Below are positions 16,061 to 23,478 of a stretch of 23,478 bases of DNA, piece by piece (position 1 is the first letter of the stretch; every line of letters starts with the position of its first letter). The DNA comes from Aquificota bacterium (GTDB lineage: Bacteria; Aquificota; Aquificia; Aquificales; Hydrogenothermaceae), in NCBI GenBank assembly GCA_013153795.1, contig JAADDV010000002.1:1-23478 (forward strand), in the 5' to 3' direction. The position numbers were made by a program, and so were the translations under genes. Under the pieces are notes generated by a model. That model was given only the letters and a program-made list of their open reading frames with translations. It was not told the DNA's origin and ran no database searches.

Positions 16061-17131
16061 TTAAAGACCAAGATATTTTGCAATTTCGTTTAGGTCAGGC
16101 GGCATTTCTATAGGTTTATCACTGGCTTTTATAACTGTATCAGGGTCTTTAAGACCATTTCCTGTTAGTGTACATACAATTGTCTCTCCGCCTTTGAAAA
16201 GACCTTTTCTATAAGCTTTTATAACCCCTGCAATAGATGCAGCTGATGCTGGTTCACAGAAAACTCCTTCTGTTGAAGCAACAAGCCTGTAAGCCTCTAA
16301 AATCTCATCATCAGAAACTGCATCTATAAAACCATCGCTTTCCTTTGCTGCTTGAAGCGCTGGTTGCCAGCTGTAAGGGTTTCCAATTTTTATAGCTGTT
16401 GCTATTGTTTGAGGATTTTTGATAGGAAAGCCTTTTACTATTGGTGCTGCTCCTTCAGCTTGCCAACCTATCATCCTTGGAAGTTTTTTTGTTTTTCCTG
16501 CTTCTTTATACTCTTTGTATCCTTTCCAGTAGGCTGTTATATTTCCTGCATTTCCAACAGGAATAAAATGAAAATCTGGCGCATCTCCAAGGTGGTCAAC
16601 TATTTCAAATGCAGCTGTCTTCTGTCCTTCAATTCTATAAGGATTAACAGAGTTTACAACTTCAACAGGAAACTTTTCTCCTATTTCTCTAACAATTGCA
16701 AGGGCATCATCAAAATTTCCCATAAGGGCTATAATTTTAGCTCCATAAACCATTGCTTGTGAGAGTTTTCCTAAAGCAACAGCTCCTTTAGGCAGTATAA
16801 CATAAGCATCCATTCCTGCCCTTGCTGCATAAGCTGCTGCAGAGGCTGATGTATTTCCTGTAGATGCACAGATAACAGCTGTTTTTCCTGCTTCTTTGGC
16901 TTTTGATATAGCCATTGTCATACCACGGTCTTTAAAAGAACCTGTAGGATTAAGCCCTTCGTATTTGAGATATATTTTTAGCTCTTTATCAGGTGCTATT
17001 TTTTTTGCAAGATTAGGTGCATCTATTAAAGGTGTATTTCCTTCATATAAAGAAACAATAGGTGTTTTATCAGAAACAGGTAAATACTCTTTGTATGCTT
17101 TTATAATCCCTTCCCATTTACAATAACCCAA
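16061..17131 (-). CDS. thrC: Threonine synthase
   Basis: The 356-residue PLP enzyme converts O-phosphohomoserine to threonine. The PLP lysine is K67 in [10 protein letters not shown], and a Ser/Gly-rich phosphate-binding segment ([13 protein letters not shown], about 90-102) follows. [13 protein letters not shown] and the C-terminal GNGLKDPD are typical of the short thermophile/Gram-positive ThrC group. The N-terminal [18 protein letters not shown] is also characteristic and supports the TTG start, with AGGAGG (17147-17142) ten bases upstream. An extended -10 lies ahead of it. It is divergent from pyrB. Confidence 0.95.
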   Translation of the reverse strand: MGYCKWEGIIKAYKEYLPVSDKTPIVSLYEGNTPLIDAPNLAKKIAPDKELKIYLKYEGLNPTGSFKDRGMTMAISKAKEAGKTAVICASTGNTSASAAAYAARAGMDAYVILPKGAVALGKLSQAMVYGAKIIALMGNFDDALAIVREIGEKFPVEVVNSVNPYRIEGQKTAAFEIVDHLGDAPDFHFIPVGNAGNITAYWKGYKEYKEAGKTKKLPRMIGWQAEGAAPIVKGFPIKNPQTIATAIKIGNPYSWQPALQAAKESDGFIDAVSDDEILEAYRLVASTEGVFCEPASAASIAGVIKAYRKGLFKGGETIVCTLTGNGLKDPDTVIKASDKPIEMPPDLNEIAKYLGL

Positions 17132-17164
17132 AATATATCAGCCTCCTGCCAAATTTGACAAAAT

Positions 17165-17173
17165 ATTATAACA
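17165..17173 (-). promoter_or_regulatory. Extended -10 promoter for thrC
   Basis: On the minus strand TG-T-TATAAT lies 33 bases before the thrC TTG, for a leader of roughly 27 bases. No good -35 is seen, as expected for an extended -10. Confidence 0.5.
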
Positions 17174-17203
17174 TTTTAGAGATAAACAAAATTCCTCACA
17201 CCT

Positions 17204-17212
17204 TGATAAAAT
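17204..17212 (+). promoter_or_regulatory. Extended -10 promoter for pyrB
   Basis: TG-A-TAAAAT, 35 bases before the pyrB ATG, repeats the string found upstream of rpmF. I see no attenuator, anti-terminator hairpin or leader peptide of the kinds that regulate pyrB elsewhere. Confidence 0.5.
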
Positions 17213-17247
17213 AATCTTTTAAGAAAACTACTTAGGGAGCTTATTCA

Positions 17248-18156
17248 ATGAAAGATTTAATCTCAGTAAATCAGATTAATAGACAGATTTTTGAAGATAT
17301 TTTTCATTTTTTTAAAGAATATAAAAATCGTTATAAAAATGGAGAAACCAAAATATCTGACCTTAGAGGATATTCTGTTTTACTGCCATTTTTTGAAGAA
17401 TCAACAAGAACAAGAACTTCTTTTGAGCTTGCGGGGAAAATAATGGGTGCAGATACCATTAACATATCTGGTTCTTCTTCTTCTATAAAAAAAGGAGAAA
17501 CTTTGTATGACACTATAAAAACTTTAGAAGCTATGCAGTCTGACTTTATTGTTATTAGACACTCTATGGCAGGAGCTGCCCATATTGTTGCAAAGGAAGT
17601 AAAATCCCATGTGATAAATGCTGGAGATGGTGCCCATGAGCATCCTTCTCAGGCTTTACTTGATGCTTTTACAATCTTAGAACACAAAGGAAAAATAGAA
17701 GGTTTGAAGATAGCTATTATCGGAGACATTCTCCACAGCAGAGTTGCCCGTTCAGATATGAAGCTTTTAAAGATGCTTGGAGCAGAAATAACAGTTTGCG
17801 GTCCCCAAACCATGCTTCCACGACATATGGAAGTTTTTGATGTTGATTATGTAACTACAAACATAGATGATGCATTAAAAGATAAAGATGTTGCTATTTT
17901 TCTAAGAATTCAGCTTGAAAGACAGAAAAAAGTGTTTTTTTCAACATTAAATGAATACTCAATTAAGTATGGACTTAATCAGAAAAGAATAGATTTATTA
18001 AAAGAAGATGCTGTTATTATGCATCCAGGACCAGTTAATAGAGGAGTTGAGATGCAAAGTGAACTTGTGTATGGAGAAAGAAGTTTAATTCTTGAACAGG
18101 TTGAAAATGGTCTTTTTACTAGAATGGCTATATATAGATTTTTAATTGAGCAGTGA
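17248..18156 (+). CDS. pyrB: Aspartate carbamoyltransferase catalytic subunit
   Basis: The 302-residue enzyme joins carbamoyl phosphate and aspartate in the second step of pyrimidine synthesis. The carbamoyl phosphate site STRTRTS starts at residue 52, with HPSQALLDAF in the middle, the HSRVARS aspartate-domain motif and MHPGPVNRGVE near the end. Length is normal. No pyrI regulatory subunit or dihydroorotase gene adjoins it. GGGAG before the ATG serves as ribosome site. A PyrK-like gene lies 2.8 kb downstream, so pyrimidine genes are scattered but near each other. Confidence 0.97.
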   Translation: MKDLISVNQINRQIFEDIFHFFKEYKNRYKNGETKISDLRGYSVLLPFFEESTRTRTSFELAGKIMGADTINISGSSSSIKKGETLYDTIKTLEAMQSDFIVIRHSMAGAAHIVAKEVKSHVINAGDGAHEHPSQALLDAFTILEHKGKIEGLKIAIIGDILHSRVARSDMKLLKMLGAEITVCGPQTMLPRHMEVFDVDYVTTNIDDALKDKDVAIFLRIQLERQKKVFFSTLNEYSIKYGLNQKRIDLLKEDAVIMHPGPVNRGVEMQSELVYGERSLILEQVENGLFTRMAIYRFLIEQ

Positions 18157-18208
18157 TTTTTTATTAAAAATTTTTAAAATTTTTGAAAAACTAAGGAAGT
18201 TTGAAAAA

Positions 18209-18217
18209 TGTTATAAT
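18209..18217 (+). promoter_or_regulatory. Extended -10 promoter for hemL
   Basis: TG-T-TATAAT in the 93-base pyrB-hemL gap, identical to the thrC element, with a leader of about 26 bases. It probably drives the long co-directional run from hemL to queH. Confidence 0.55.
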
Positions 18218-18249
18218 TTCATAGAGAAAATCCGTATAAGGAGCTGTTT

Positions 18250-19533
18250 ATGAAAATAGAAAAATCAAAAAAGCTTTTTGAAGAAGCTCAGAAATATCTT
18301 GTAGGCGGAGTAAACTCTCCTGTTAGAGCATTTAAATCTGTAGGAATGGAACCTCTTTTTATAAAAAAAGGAAAAGGAAGTAGAGTTTGGGATGTAGATG
18401 ATAATGAATATATAGATTATGTTCTTTCATGGGGTCCTTTAATCCTTGGACATGCAAATGACCAGATTATAAATGCTATAAAAGAAGTTGCAAACTATGG
18501 AACAAGTTTTGGAGCTCCTACAGAACTTGAAATAGAAATGGCTAAAGCTGTTATAGATGCTGTTCCTTCTATTGAGATGGTTAGATTTGTAAACTCTGGG
18601 ACAGAAGCTACAATGTCTGCTATTAGACTTGCAAGGGGATATACTGGAAGGAAAAAAATCATAAAGTTTGATGGATGTTATCACGGTCATGGGGACAGCC
18701 TTCTTGTTTCAGCTGGTTCTGGAGTTGCTACTCTTGGTATTCCCGGAACGCCAGGTATTCCTGAAGAACTTGCTCAGCTTACAATTGTTCTTCCATATAA
18801 CAATATAGAAGCTGTTGAAGAAGCCTTTAAAAAACATGGAGATGACATTGCCTGCGTTATTATAGAACCTGTTGCAGGAAATATGGGAGTTGTTGCTCCT
18901 TCCAAAGAGTATCATCAAAGACTAAGGAAAATTACAAGAGAGTATGGAGCTCTTCTTATATGGGATGAAGTTATGACAGGGTTTAGACTTGCCCTTGGTG
19001 GTGCTCAGGAGCTTTACGGAATAGAGCCAGACCTTACAACTCTTGGAAAAGTTATAGGCGGAGGTCTTCCTGTTGGTGCTTATGGAGGAAAAAGGGAAAT
19101 AATGGAACATGTTGCCCCTGTAGGTCCTGTTTATCAAGCAGGAACTCTTTCAGGAAATCCTCTTGCTATGGCAGGTGGTTTAAGACAGCTTCAACTTCTA
19201 AAAGAAAAAAATCCATATCCTCAGCTTGATGAAAAAGGCAAAAAACTTGAAGAAGGATTTAAGTTTCTTATTGAAAAATATGGAATTAAAGCAACTGTAA
19301 ACAGAGTAGGGTCGATGATTACTGTATTCTTTACGGATAAACAGGTTGTTGATTTTGAAACAGCTAAATCCTCTGACCTTGAAACATTTTCTAAGTTTTT
19401 TAGATTAATGCTTGAAAAGGGAATATATTTAGCTCCTTCTCAATTTGAGGCATCATTTCTTAGCACAGCTCACAGTGATAACGATATAGATGAAACCTTA
19501 AACAAAGCAGAGGAAGTATTTAAAGAGTTATAA
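18250..19533 (+). CDS. hemL: Glutamate-1-semialdehyde 2,1-aminomutase
   Basis: The 427-residue class III aminotransferase-fold PLP enzyme makes 5-aminolevulinate from glutamate-1-semialdehyde in the C5 haem pathway. The N-terminal [10 protein letters not shown] and WGPLILGHA strings and the [20 protein letters not shown] segment (139-158) are diagnostic. The PLP lysine is K267 in [25 protein letters not shown] (18237-18243) precedes the ATG. Two bases separate its stop from the next gene. Confidence 0.97.
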   Translation: MKIEKSKKLFEEAQKYLVGGVNSPVRAFKSVGMEPLFIKKGKGSRVWDVDDNEYIDYVLSWGPLILGHANDQIINAIKEVANYGTSFGAPTELEIEMAKAVIDAVPSIEMVRFVNSGTEATMSAIRLARGYTGRKKIIKFDGCYHGHGDSLLVSAGSGVATLGIPGTPGIPEELAQLTIVLPYNNIEAVEEAFKKHGDDIACVIIEPVAGNMGVVAPSKEYHQRLRKITREYGALLIWDEVMTGFRLALGGAQELYGIEPDLTTLGKVIGGGLPVGAYGGKREIMEHVAPVGPVYQAGTLSGNPLAMAGGLRQLQLLKEKNPYPQLDEKGKKLEEGFKFLIEKYGIKATVNRVGSMITVFFTDKQVVDFETAKSSDLETFSKFFRLMLEKGIYLAPSQFEASFLSTAHSDNDIDETLNKAEEVFKEL

Positions 19534-19535
19534 AG

Positions 19536-20057
19536 ATGAAAAAGTTTTTATCTTTTTTAGTCTTTTTAATAGGATTTTGGACATTTTCTTATGGAGAAGG
19601 TTCTTACATAAAAATCACAAATGAGATGATTTACCAGAAACTAATTGAGATAGAAAAGCGTCAGGTTATATTTGAGGAGAGATTTAAACAGATAGATAGA
19701 AGATTTGAACAAATAGACAAAAGATTTGAACAGATAGATAAAAGATTTGAGGATATAAACAAACGCTTTGAGCAGATAAATAAAAGAATCGATGATTTAA
19801 GAGAGGATATGAACAAACGTTTTGAGCAGATGTTTACATTTTTATGGATAATAACAGGTATTTTTACAACTCTTACTTTAGGTGTTATAGGATTTGCCTT
19901 CTGGGATAGAAGAACAATAATCAAAAAGGCTAAAGAAGAAGCAATAGAAGAGATAGAAAAAGAAGGTAGACTTAAAGACCTTATAGAAGCTTTAAGGGAG
20001 CTTGCTAAAAAAGACCCAGAACTAGCTAAAATATTAAAAAACTATAATCTTATGTAG
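19536..20057 (+). CDS. Signal-peptide coiled-coil membrane protein with heptad repeats
   Basis: The 173-residue protein has a signal-peptide-like start (MKKFLSFLVFLIGFWTFSYG), then a long charged coiled coil, a membrane helix at about 101-123 and a cytoplasmic-looking Lys/Glu helical tail. Residues 49-83 are five near-identical heptads, RFKQIDR, RFEQIDK twice, RFEDINK and RFEQINK, with Phe and Ile at the core positions. Similar proteins, with no defined role, are common in thermophilic Aquificota and archaea (from recall). It starts two bases after hemL. It could be a membrane scaffold or fusion-like coiled coil; no enzyme motif is present. Confidence 0.8.
   Translation: MKKFLSFLVFLIGFWTFSYGEGSYIKITNEMIYQKLIEIEKRQVIFEERFKQIDRRFEQIDKRFEQIDKRFEDINKRFEQINKRIDDLREDMNKRFEQMFTFLWIITGIFTTLTLGVIGFAFWDRRTIIKKAKEEAIEEIEKEGRLKDLIEALRELAKKDPELAKILKNYNLM
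19680..19784 (+). repeat. Tandem 21-base repeats encoding the heptads
   Basis: Five 21-base units encode RF(E/K)(Q/D)I(D/N)(K/R). The units differ mainly at synonymous positions (for example cagatagat versus caaatagac), which implies duplication followed by drift. Unit number could vary between strains. Confidence 0.75.
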
Positions 20058-20069
20058 GAGAGGAGAAAT

Positions 20070-20498
20070 ATGGAAGAAAAAAAAGAAAATCAACCGCAAC
20101 AACCTCAGCAACCTGTAGGAAAATCCCCTGTTCAAGAAACAATAGACAAATGGATAGAAGGTTGGAATGAGCATAATCTTGATAAAATTATGGAAACATA
20201 TGCAGATACAGCAGAGCTTTATGACCCAAAAATAAAAGAAGTTTATCCAGATACTTTTACGTTGGAAGGAAAAGAAAATATAAGAAATTATTATTCGGTA
20301 ATTTTAAAGGTTTTCCCAGAATTAAAAATAAAACCTCTTGGTTTATGGATAAAAGGGAATGATGCTTTACTAGAGTATTACATATATACGAATCCTGAAG
20401 CAAAAATAGATGTAATATCAAAATTTTATCTAAACAAAGAATATAAAATTCAGGGACATTTTGTTTATTATGGACTTTCTTATAAAGAGGAAATTTAA
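20070..20498 (+). CDS. NTF2/SnoaL-like fold protein
   Basis: The 142-residue protein starts with a Gln/Pro-rich tail (about 8-18) and continues with a compact alpha-beta domain resembling SnoaL-like/NTF2 proteins. The string IDKWIEGWNEHNLDKIMETYADTAELYDP (split here for description) has the helix-helix-strand opening, with Trp and Asp at the usual places, and the domain ends with a strand-rich half. Such domains bind small hydrophobic ligands or act as stress-related subunits. No catalytic Asp/His pair can be assigned with confidence. A good ribosome site (GGAGAGG) precedes ATG. It sits between the coiled-coil gene and nrdR. Confidence 0.7.
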   Translation: MEEKKENQPQQPQQPVGKSPVQETIDKWIEGWNEHNLDKIMETYADTAELYDPKIKEVYPDTFTLEGKENIRNYYSVILKVFPELKIKPLGLWIKGNDALLEYYIYTNPEAKIDVISKFYLNKEYKIQGHFVYYGLSYKEEI

Positions 20499-20509
20499 GG
20501 AGATAAGAA

Positions 20510-20977
20510 GTGAAATGTCCCCATTGTGGTTCTCTTAGAGACAGAGTAGTTGATTCTAGACAGTCTAAAGAAGGGACTGTGATAAGAAGAAGAAGAGAAT
20601 GTCTTGATTGTGGATATAGATTTACAACATATGAAAGATTTGAAGAAGAAAAAATTATAGTCAGAAAAAAAAATGGAACTACTGAGCCTTTTTATAAAGA
20701 AAAAATAATAAAAGGCATTAGACTTGCTTCTAAAAATAGACCTGTATCTGAAAAACAGATGGAGCAGATAGCAGATGAAATAGAAAAATATCTTCTTGAA
20801 GAAGGGAAACTTGTTGTTGAATCAACAGAAATAGGTGATTTGGTTCAAGAAAGGCTAAAAAAGATAGATGTTATTTCTTATGTTCGTTTTAAATCTGTTT
20901 ACCGTGAATTTAATGATATAAAAGATTTTGAAGAAATTTTAAAAGAAATAGAGGATAAAAAAACAGATAAATCTTAA
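20510..20977 (+). CDS. nrdR: Transcriptional repressor NrdR
   Basis: The 155-residue repressor controls ribonucleotide reductase genes according to ATP/dATP. The N-terminal zinc ribbon has C3, C6, C31 and C34 and the MKCPHCGSLRDRVVDSRQ opening. An ATP-cone (about 46-136) begins IVRKKNGTTEPF. Its GTG start follows AAGGAGA. A run of nine A (20664-20672) lies in the ATP-cone-coding part but remains in frame. No nrd gene is in view, so its target is elsewhere. Confidence 0.96.
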   Translation: MKCPHCGSLRDRVVDSRQSKEGTVIRRRRECLDCGYRFTTYERFEEEKIIVRKKNGTTEPFYKEKIIKGIRLASKNRPVSEKQMEQIADEIEKYLLEEGKLVVESTEIGDLVQERLKKIDVISYVRFKSVYREFNDIKDFEEILKEIEDKKTDKS

Positions 20978-20995
20978 TAATGAGGTTGGCAAAGA

Positions 20996-21787
20996 TTGTA
21001 TATAGATGAAAAAGCAAAAATATTAGAAAATAAACATATTTCTGGGAAAACATGGCTTTTACGTTTAGAAGCTCCTAAAATTGCTTCAACAGTTAAACCA
21101 GCTCAATTTGTAATGATTAAAGCTACCGAAGATTTTCAATATGACCCTTTACTTAGAAGAGCTTTTGCAGTTGCAGATGTAAAAGATAAGGAGTTGTTGA
21201 TTTTTTATGATGTTTATGGAAAAGGAACAAAAAGTATAACAACGAAAAAAGCAGGAGAAGAAATCTATATATTAGGAGCTTTAGGAAAGAAACTTTTTCC
21301 TGAAAATTATGATTATTATCTGTTAGTAGGTGGAGGTATTGGATTTGCAGGTTTATCTTTATTTATGAAATATCTAAAAAATATAGGAAAACCTTTTAAA
21401 GCTATATATGGAGTAAGAAGAAAAGAACAACTTTCAATGTTAGACTGGATAAAAGAAAATGGTTTTGAAAATGATGTAATTATATATACAGAAGATGGTA
21501 GTTTTGGAGAAAAAGGTCTAGTTACAAAAGATTTAAAAAAATTTATTATAGGGAAAAAAAATATATCTTTAGCTGTTTGTGGGCCAAAAAAAATGATGAA
21601 GGCAGTTGTGGAAGAGGTAAAAGATTTAAAAATTCCTGTTTATCTTTCTTTAGAAAGTAAAATGGCATGTGGTTTTGGAATTTGTATAGGTTGTGTGATA
21701 AAAAATATAAAAGAAAATACTTATCAGAGAGTTTGTTATGAAGGGCCTGTTTTTAATGCTGAAGAAATTAATATAGAAGATTTTTAA
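20996..21787 (+). CDS. pyrK: Dihydroorotate dehydrogenase electron-transfer subunit (PyrK-like)
   Basis: The 263-residue flavoprotein has an N-terminal FAD domain (RRAFAVA, 54-60), an NAD-binding domain with LLVGGGIGFAG (about 110-119) and C-terminal [2Fe-2S] ligands C225, C230, C233 and C247 in KMACGFGICIGC. PyrK passes electrons between PyrD and NAD+ in class 1B dihydroorotate dehydrogenase. No pyrD lies next to it, and related proteins are also subunits of sulfide or hydrogenase-linked enzymes, so the assignment is likely but not certain. The TTG start has GAGGTTGG upstream. It is in the nrdR operon. Confidence 0.85.
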   Translation: MYIDEKAKILENKHISGKTWLLRLEAPKIASTVKPAQFVMIKATEDFQYDPLLRRAFAVADVKDKELLIFYDVYGKGTKSITTKKAGEEIYILGALGKKLFPENYDYYLLVGGGIGFAGLSLFMKYLKNIGKPFKAIYGVRRKEQLSMLDWIKENGFENDVIIYTEDGSFGEKGLVTKDLKKFIIGKKNISLAVCGPKKMMKAVVEEVKDLKIPVYLSLESKMACGFGICIGCVIKNIKENTYQRVCYEGPVFNAEEINIEDF

Positions 21788-21803
21788 ATAAAAGGAGAGA
21801 AAG

Positions 21804-22187
21804 ATGGCACAGATAGAAACGACAGCAGAAACACTTCCACAAACAGAAATATCTTCTAAAACAAAAGAAGAATCAAAAAAACGTTTAATTTTTGAATATT
21901 ACACAAAAGAAGATTATATCCTAAACAGAAGAGTTACAATTCTTTATGGACTTACATTTATGTTTATTTTCTTCTCAGCAGTTATGTCTGAAATATTAAG
22001 TCTTGTTTTTAACGAAGGACTTTTAAGCCCTGTGCAAGTTATATTCCATACAGTTTCATTTATAGGATATTCAATAACATTTTATTACGTTTATAAAAAA
22101 CAAGATTATATTGAAGAAAAAAATACAGAAATATTTAAAAAACAAGAAGTTATAGATAAAGAAGCTTTAAAGAGTTTTGAGGATTAA
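21804..22187 (+). CDS. Two-helix membrane protein of unknown function
   Basis: The 127-residue protein is not recognised. It has a polar N-terminus of about 40 residues rich in Thr, Glu and Lys, membrane helices at about 44-66 and 76-97 joined by a short loop, and a charged C-terminal tail. Both ends are predicted on the same side, probably in the cytosol because of flanking Arg/Lys. An excellent ribosome site (AAGGAGAG) precedes ATG. It lies 16 bases after pyrK and five before queH, so it is part of that run. No motif points to a function. Confidence 0.75.
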   Translation: MAQIETTAETLPQTEISSKTKEESKKRLIFEYYTKEDYILNRRVTILYGLTFMFIFFSAVMSEILSLVFNEGLLSPVQVIFHTVSFIGYSITFYYVYKKQDYIEEKNTEIFKKQEVIDKEALKSFED

Positions 22188-22192
22188 AACAT

Positions 22193-23449
22193 ATGAAAGA
22201 TAAAATTCTTGTTCATATATGCTGCGGTGTTGATGCAGTTTGGGCACTTCAAAAAATAAAAGAAGAATTTCCAGATAGCGAAATAAAAGGATTTTTTTAT
22301 GACCCAAATATACATCCAGAGGAAGAGTATGAACTTAGATGGATTGAAACAGAAAGAATATGTAACGCTTTAGGAATAGAATGTATAAAAGGAGAGTATG
22401 AACTAGGCAAATGGCTTGAAGCTACAAAAGGATATGAACATGTTCCAGAAAGAGGAGAAAGATGCACAATATGTCACGATTTAAGACTTAAAAAAACCGC
22501 TCAGCTGGCAAAAAAGCTGGGATACAACAAAATAACTACTGTTCTTATGATGAGCCCCAAGAAAGATTTTGATGTTCTAAAAGAAGTTGGAGAAAAAGCC
22601 GCCGAAAAATATGGCTTAGAGTTTGTTGCCATTGACTTTAGAAAACAAGGCGGCGTTGAAAAAATGAATAAACTTTCAAAAGAGTTTGAGATATACCATC
22701 AAAACTACTGCGGTTGTATATACGCTTTATTCCAGCAAAGGAAAGGTTTAGAGTATATCCCTGAACTTGTTTCCTTTGGAAAAGGAAGACTTCCAGGAAG
22801 CAGAGAAGAACTTCTTTTTATAAAAGACATTAGAACATTTGCTGAAAATGAAGGAATAAGCTGCACAGAGCAGGTATTTGAGTTTATAGGATGGAAACTC
22901 ATCTCTTCAACAATGAAGATAAGAAAAGAACCAGTTCAACATTATGTTTTACCAATGTCTAAATCTATAAAAGGTATTTTAAGAGGAAAAGTAACAAAAA
23001 TAGAAGAAAAAGAAGATAGGTTTGTTCTTTTCCTTAATAAATCAAATCTTCAAATATGGATTTTAAAAGAGCCTTTAAAAGAAATTCCTTTAGAAGAACC
23101 TAGATTTTTTAACCATCCAATCTTTATAGTAGGTATAGACCAAAAAGAAAAACTTTCTATAGGAACAAAAGTTGAATTTACCCTAAAAACAGAATTCGAC
23201 CCAGACGCTAAATCTCAAAATCTTATTATTGGAAATATAAATGCCCCAGAAAAAATCTTTTTCCATAGTGATACTCTTTCAGATGGAAGTTTTGGTTACC
23301 AACCTGAAGAAATAAAAAGAAAAATAAAAGAAGAAAAAGAAAAAATACTGAAAGGAGACCTTTGCCTAATAATAACAGGAGCTGAGACATTAGGAAAACT
23401 AGGAAAGCTTTATTTTAAAGAAAATTCACAAAATACTTTATACTTATAA
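22193..23449 (+). CDS. queH: Epoxyqueuosine reductase QueH with long C-terminal extension
   Basis: Residues 1-190 match QueH (formerly DUF208), the last step of queuosine synthesis in tRNA, reducing epoxyqueuosine. Visible are HICCGVDA with C10 and C11, RCTICHDLRL with C91 and C94, and QNYCGCIYAL with C173 and C175, which supply iron-sulfur and metal ligands. The remaining 228 residues are an extension. Its first part reads like a helical tail; the later part is strand-rich with PMSKSIKGILRGKVT and ends in a Lys/Glu helix. Canonical short QueH is near 190 residues. I do not recognise the extension as a known domain. It seems the last gene of the hemL-initiated run. Confidence 0.85.
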   Translation: MKDKILVHICCGVDAVWALQKIKEEFPDSEIKGFFYDPNIHPEEEYELRWIETERICNALGIECIKGEYELGKWLEATKGYEHVPERGERCTICHDLRLKKTAQLAKKLGYNKITTVLMMSPKKDFDVLKEVGEKAAEKYGLEFVAIDFRKQGGVEKMNKLSKEFEIYHQNYCGCIYALFQQRKGLEYIPELVSFGKGRLPGSREELLFIKDIRTFAENEGISCTEQVFEFIGWKLISSTMKIRKEPVQHYVLPMSKSIKGILRGKVTKIEEKEDRFVLFLNKSNLQIWILKEPLKEIPLEEPRFFNHPIFIVGIDQKEKLSIGTKVEFTLKTEFDPDAKSQNLIIGNINAPEKIFFHSDTLSDGSFGYQPEEIKRKIKEEKEKILKGDLCLIITGAETLGKLGKLYFKENSQNTLYL

Positions 23450-23478
23450 ATTAAACGTTATTAAAAATTAAAACTCTT

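Noticed and set aside
18439..19137. Minus-strand ORFs opposite hemL
   Set aside because: Asn/Ser/Phe-rich shadow translations without ribosome sites.

Overview
The window is AT-rich (mostly A/T at third codon positions, with Lys, Glu and Ile abundant) and gene-dense. Strong Shine-Dalgarno sequences and frequent TTG/GTG starts are visible. The mix of genes, the split secD/secF pair, the rpmF-plsX-fabH block and the CRISPR repeat suggest a thermophilic member of the Aquificota, probably Hydrogenothermaceae (Sulfurihydrogenibium/Persephonella-like). That placement is inference from recall, not from a search.

Layout: (1) 1-939, minus strand, the N-terminal 313 codons of an ArnT/PMT-family membrane glycosyltransferase that runs off the left edge. 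(2) 940-1847, a CRISPR leader and a six-repeat array with no cas genes in view. (3) Pyruvate kinase on the minus strand, divergent from perR, which overlaps a cytosolic sulfite-oxidase-fold molybdoenzyme; an M20 metallohydrolase follows. (4) On the minus strand, a candidate 55-codon gene and a GNAT acetyltransferase. (5) Plus-strand secD-secF-creatininase family, then rpmF-plsX-fabH. (6) Minus-strand miaB plus a DUF151 bifunctional nuclease, and upstream thrC plus a copper ATPase locus. (7) Plus-strand pyrB, then hemL followed by a coiled-coil membrane protein, an NTF2-like protein, nrdR, a PyrK-like flavoprotein, a two-helix membrane protein and a queH with a long C-terminal extension.

The most interesting signal is the copper exporter. 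An HMA copper-binding ORF ends just after a run of nine A residues. The ATPase frame (-1 relative to it) stays open from that run, encodes the conserved linker and has no usable ribosome binding site of its own. Slippage at the run would give a normal single-HMA CopA of about 761 residues, while unslipped reading gives a free, membrane-anchored HMA protein. This is either a recoding/transcriptional-slippage switch, a recent frameshift or a sequencing error. Other points are a dyad over the likely pyk/perR promoters, structured DNA in the CRISPR leader, a G8/C5 hairpin at the start of plsX, and the unexplained half of the QueH protein. Most of the rest is ordinary core metabolism.
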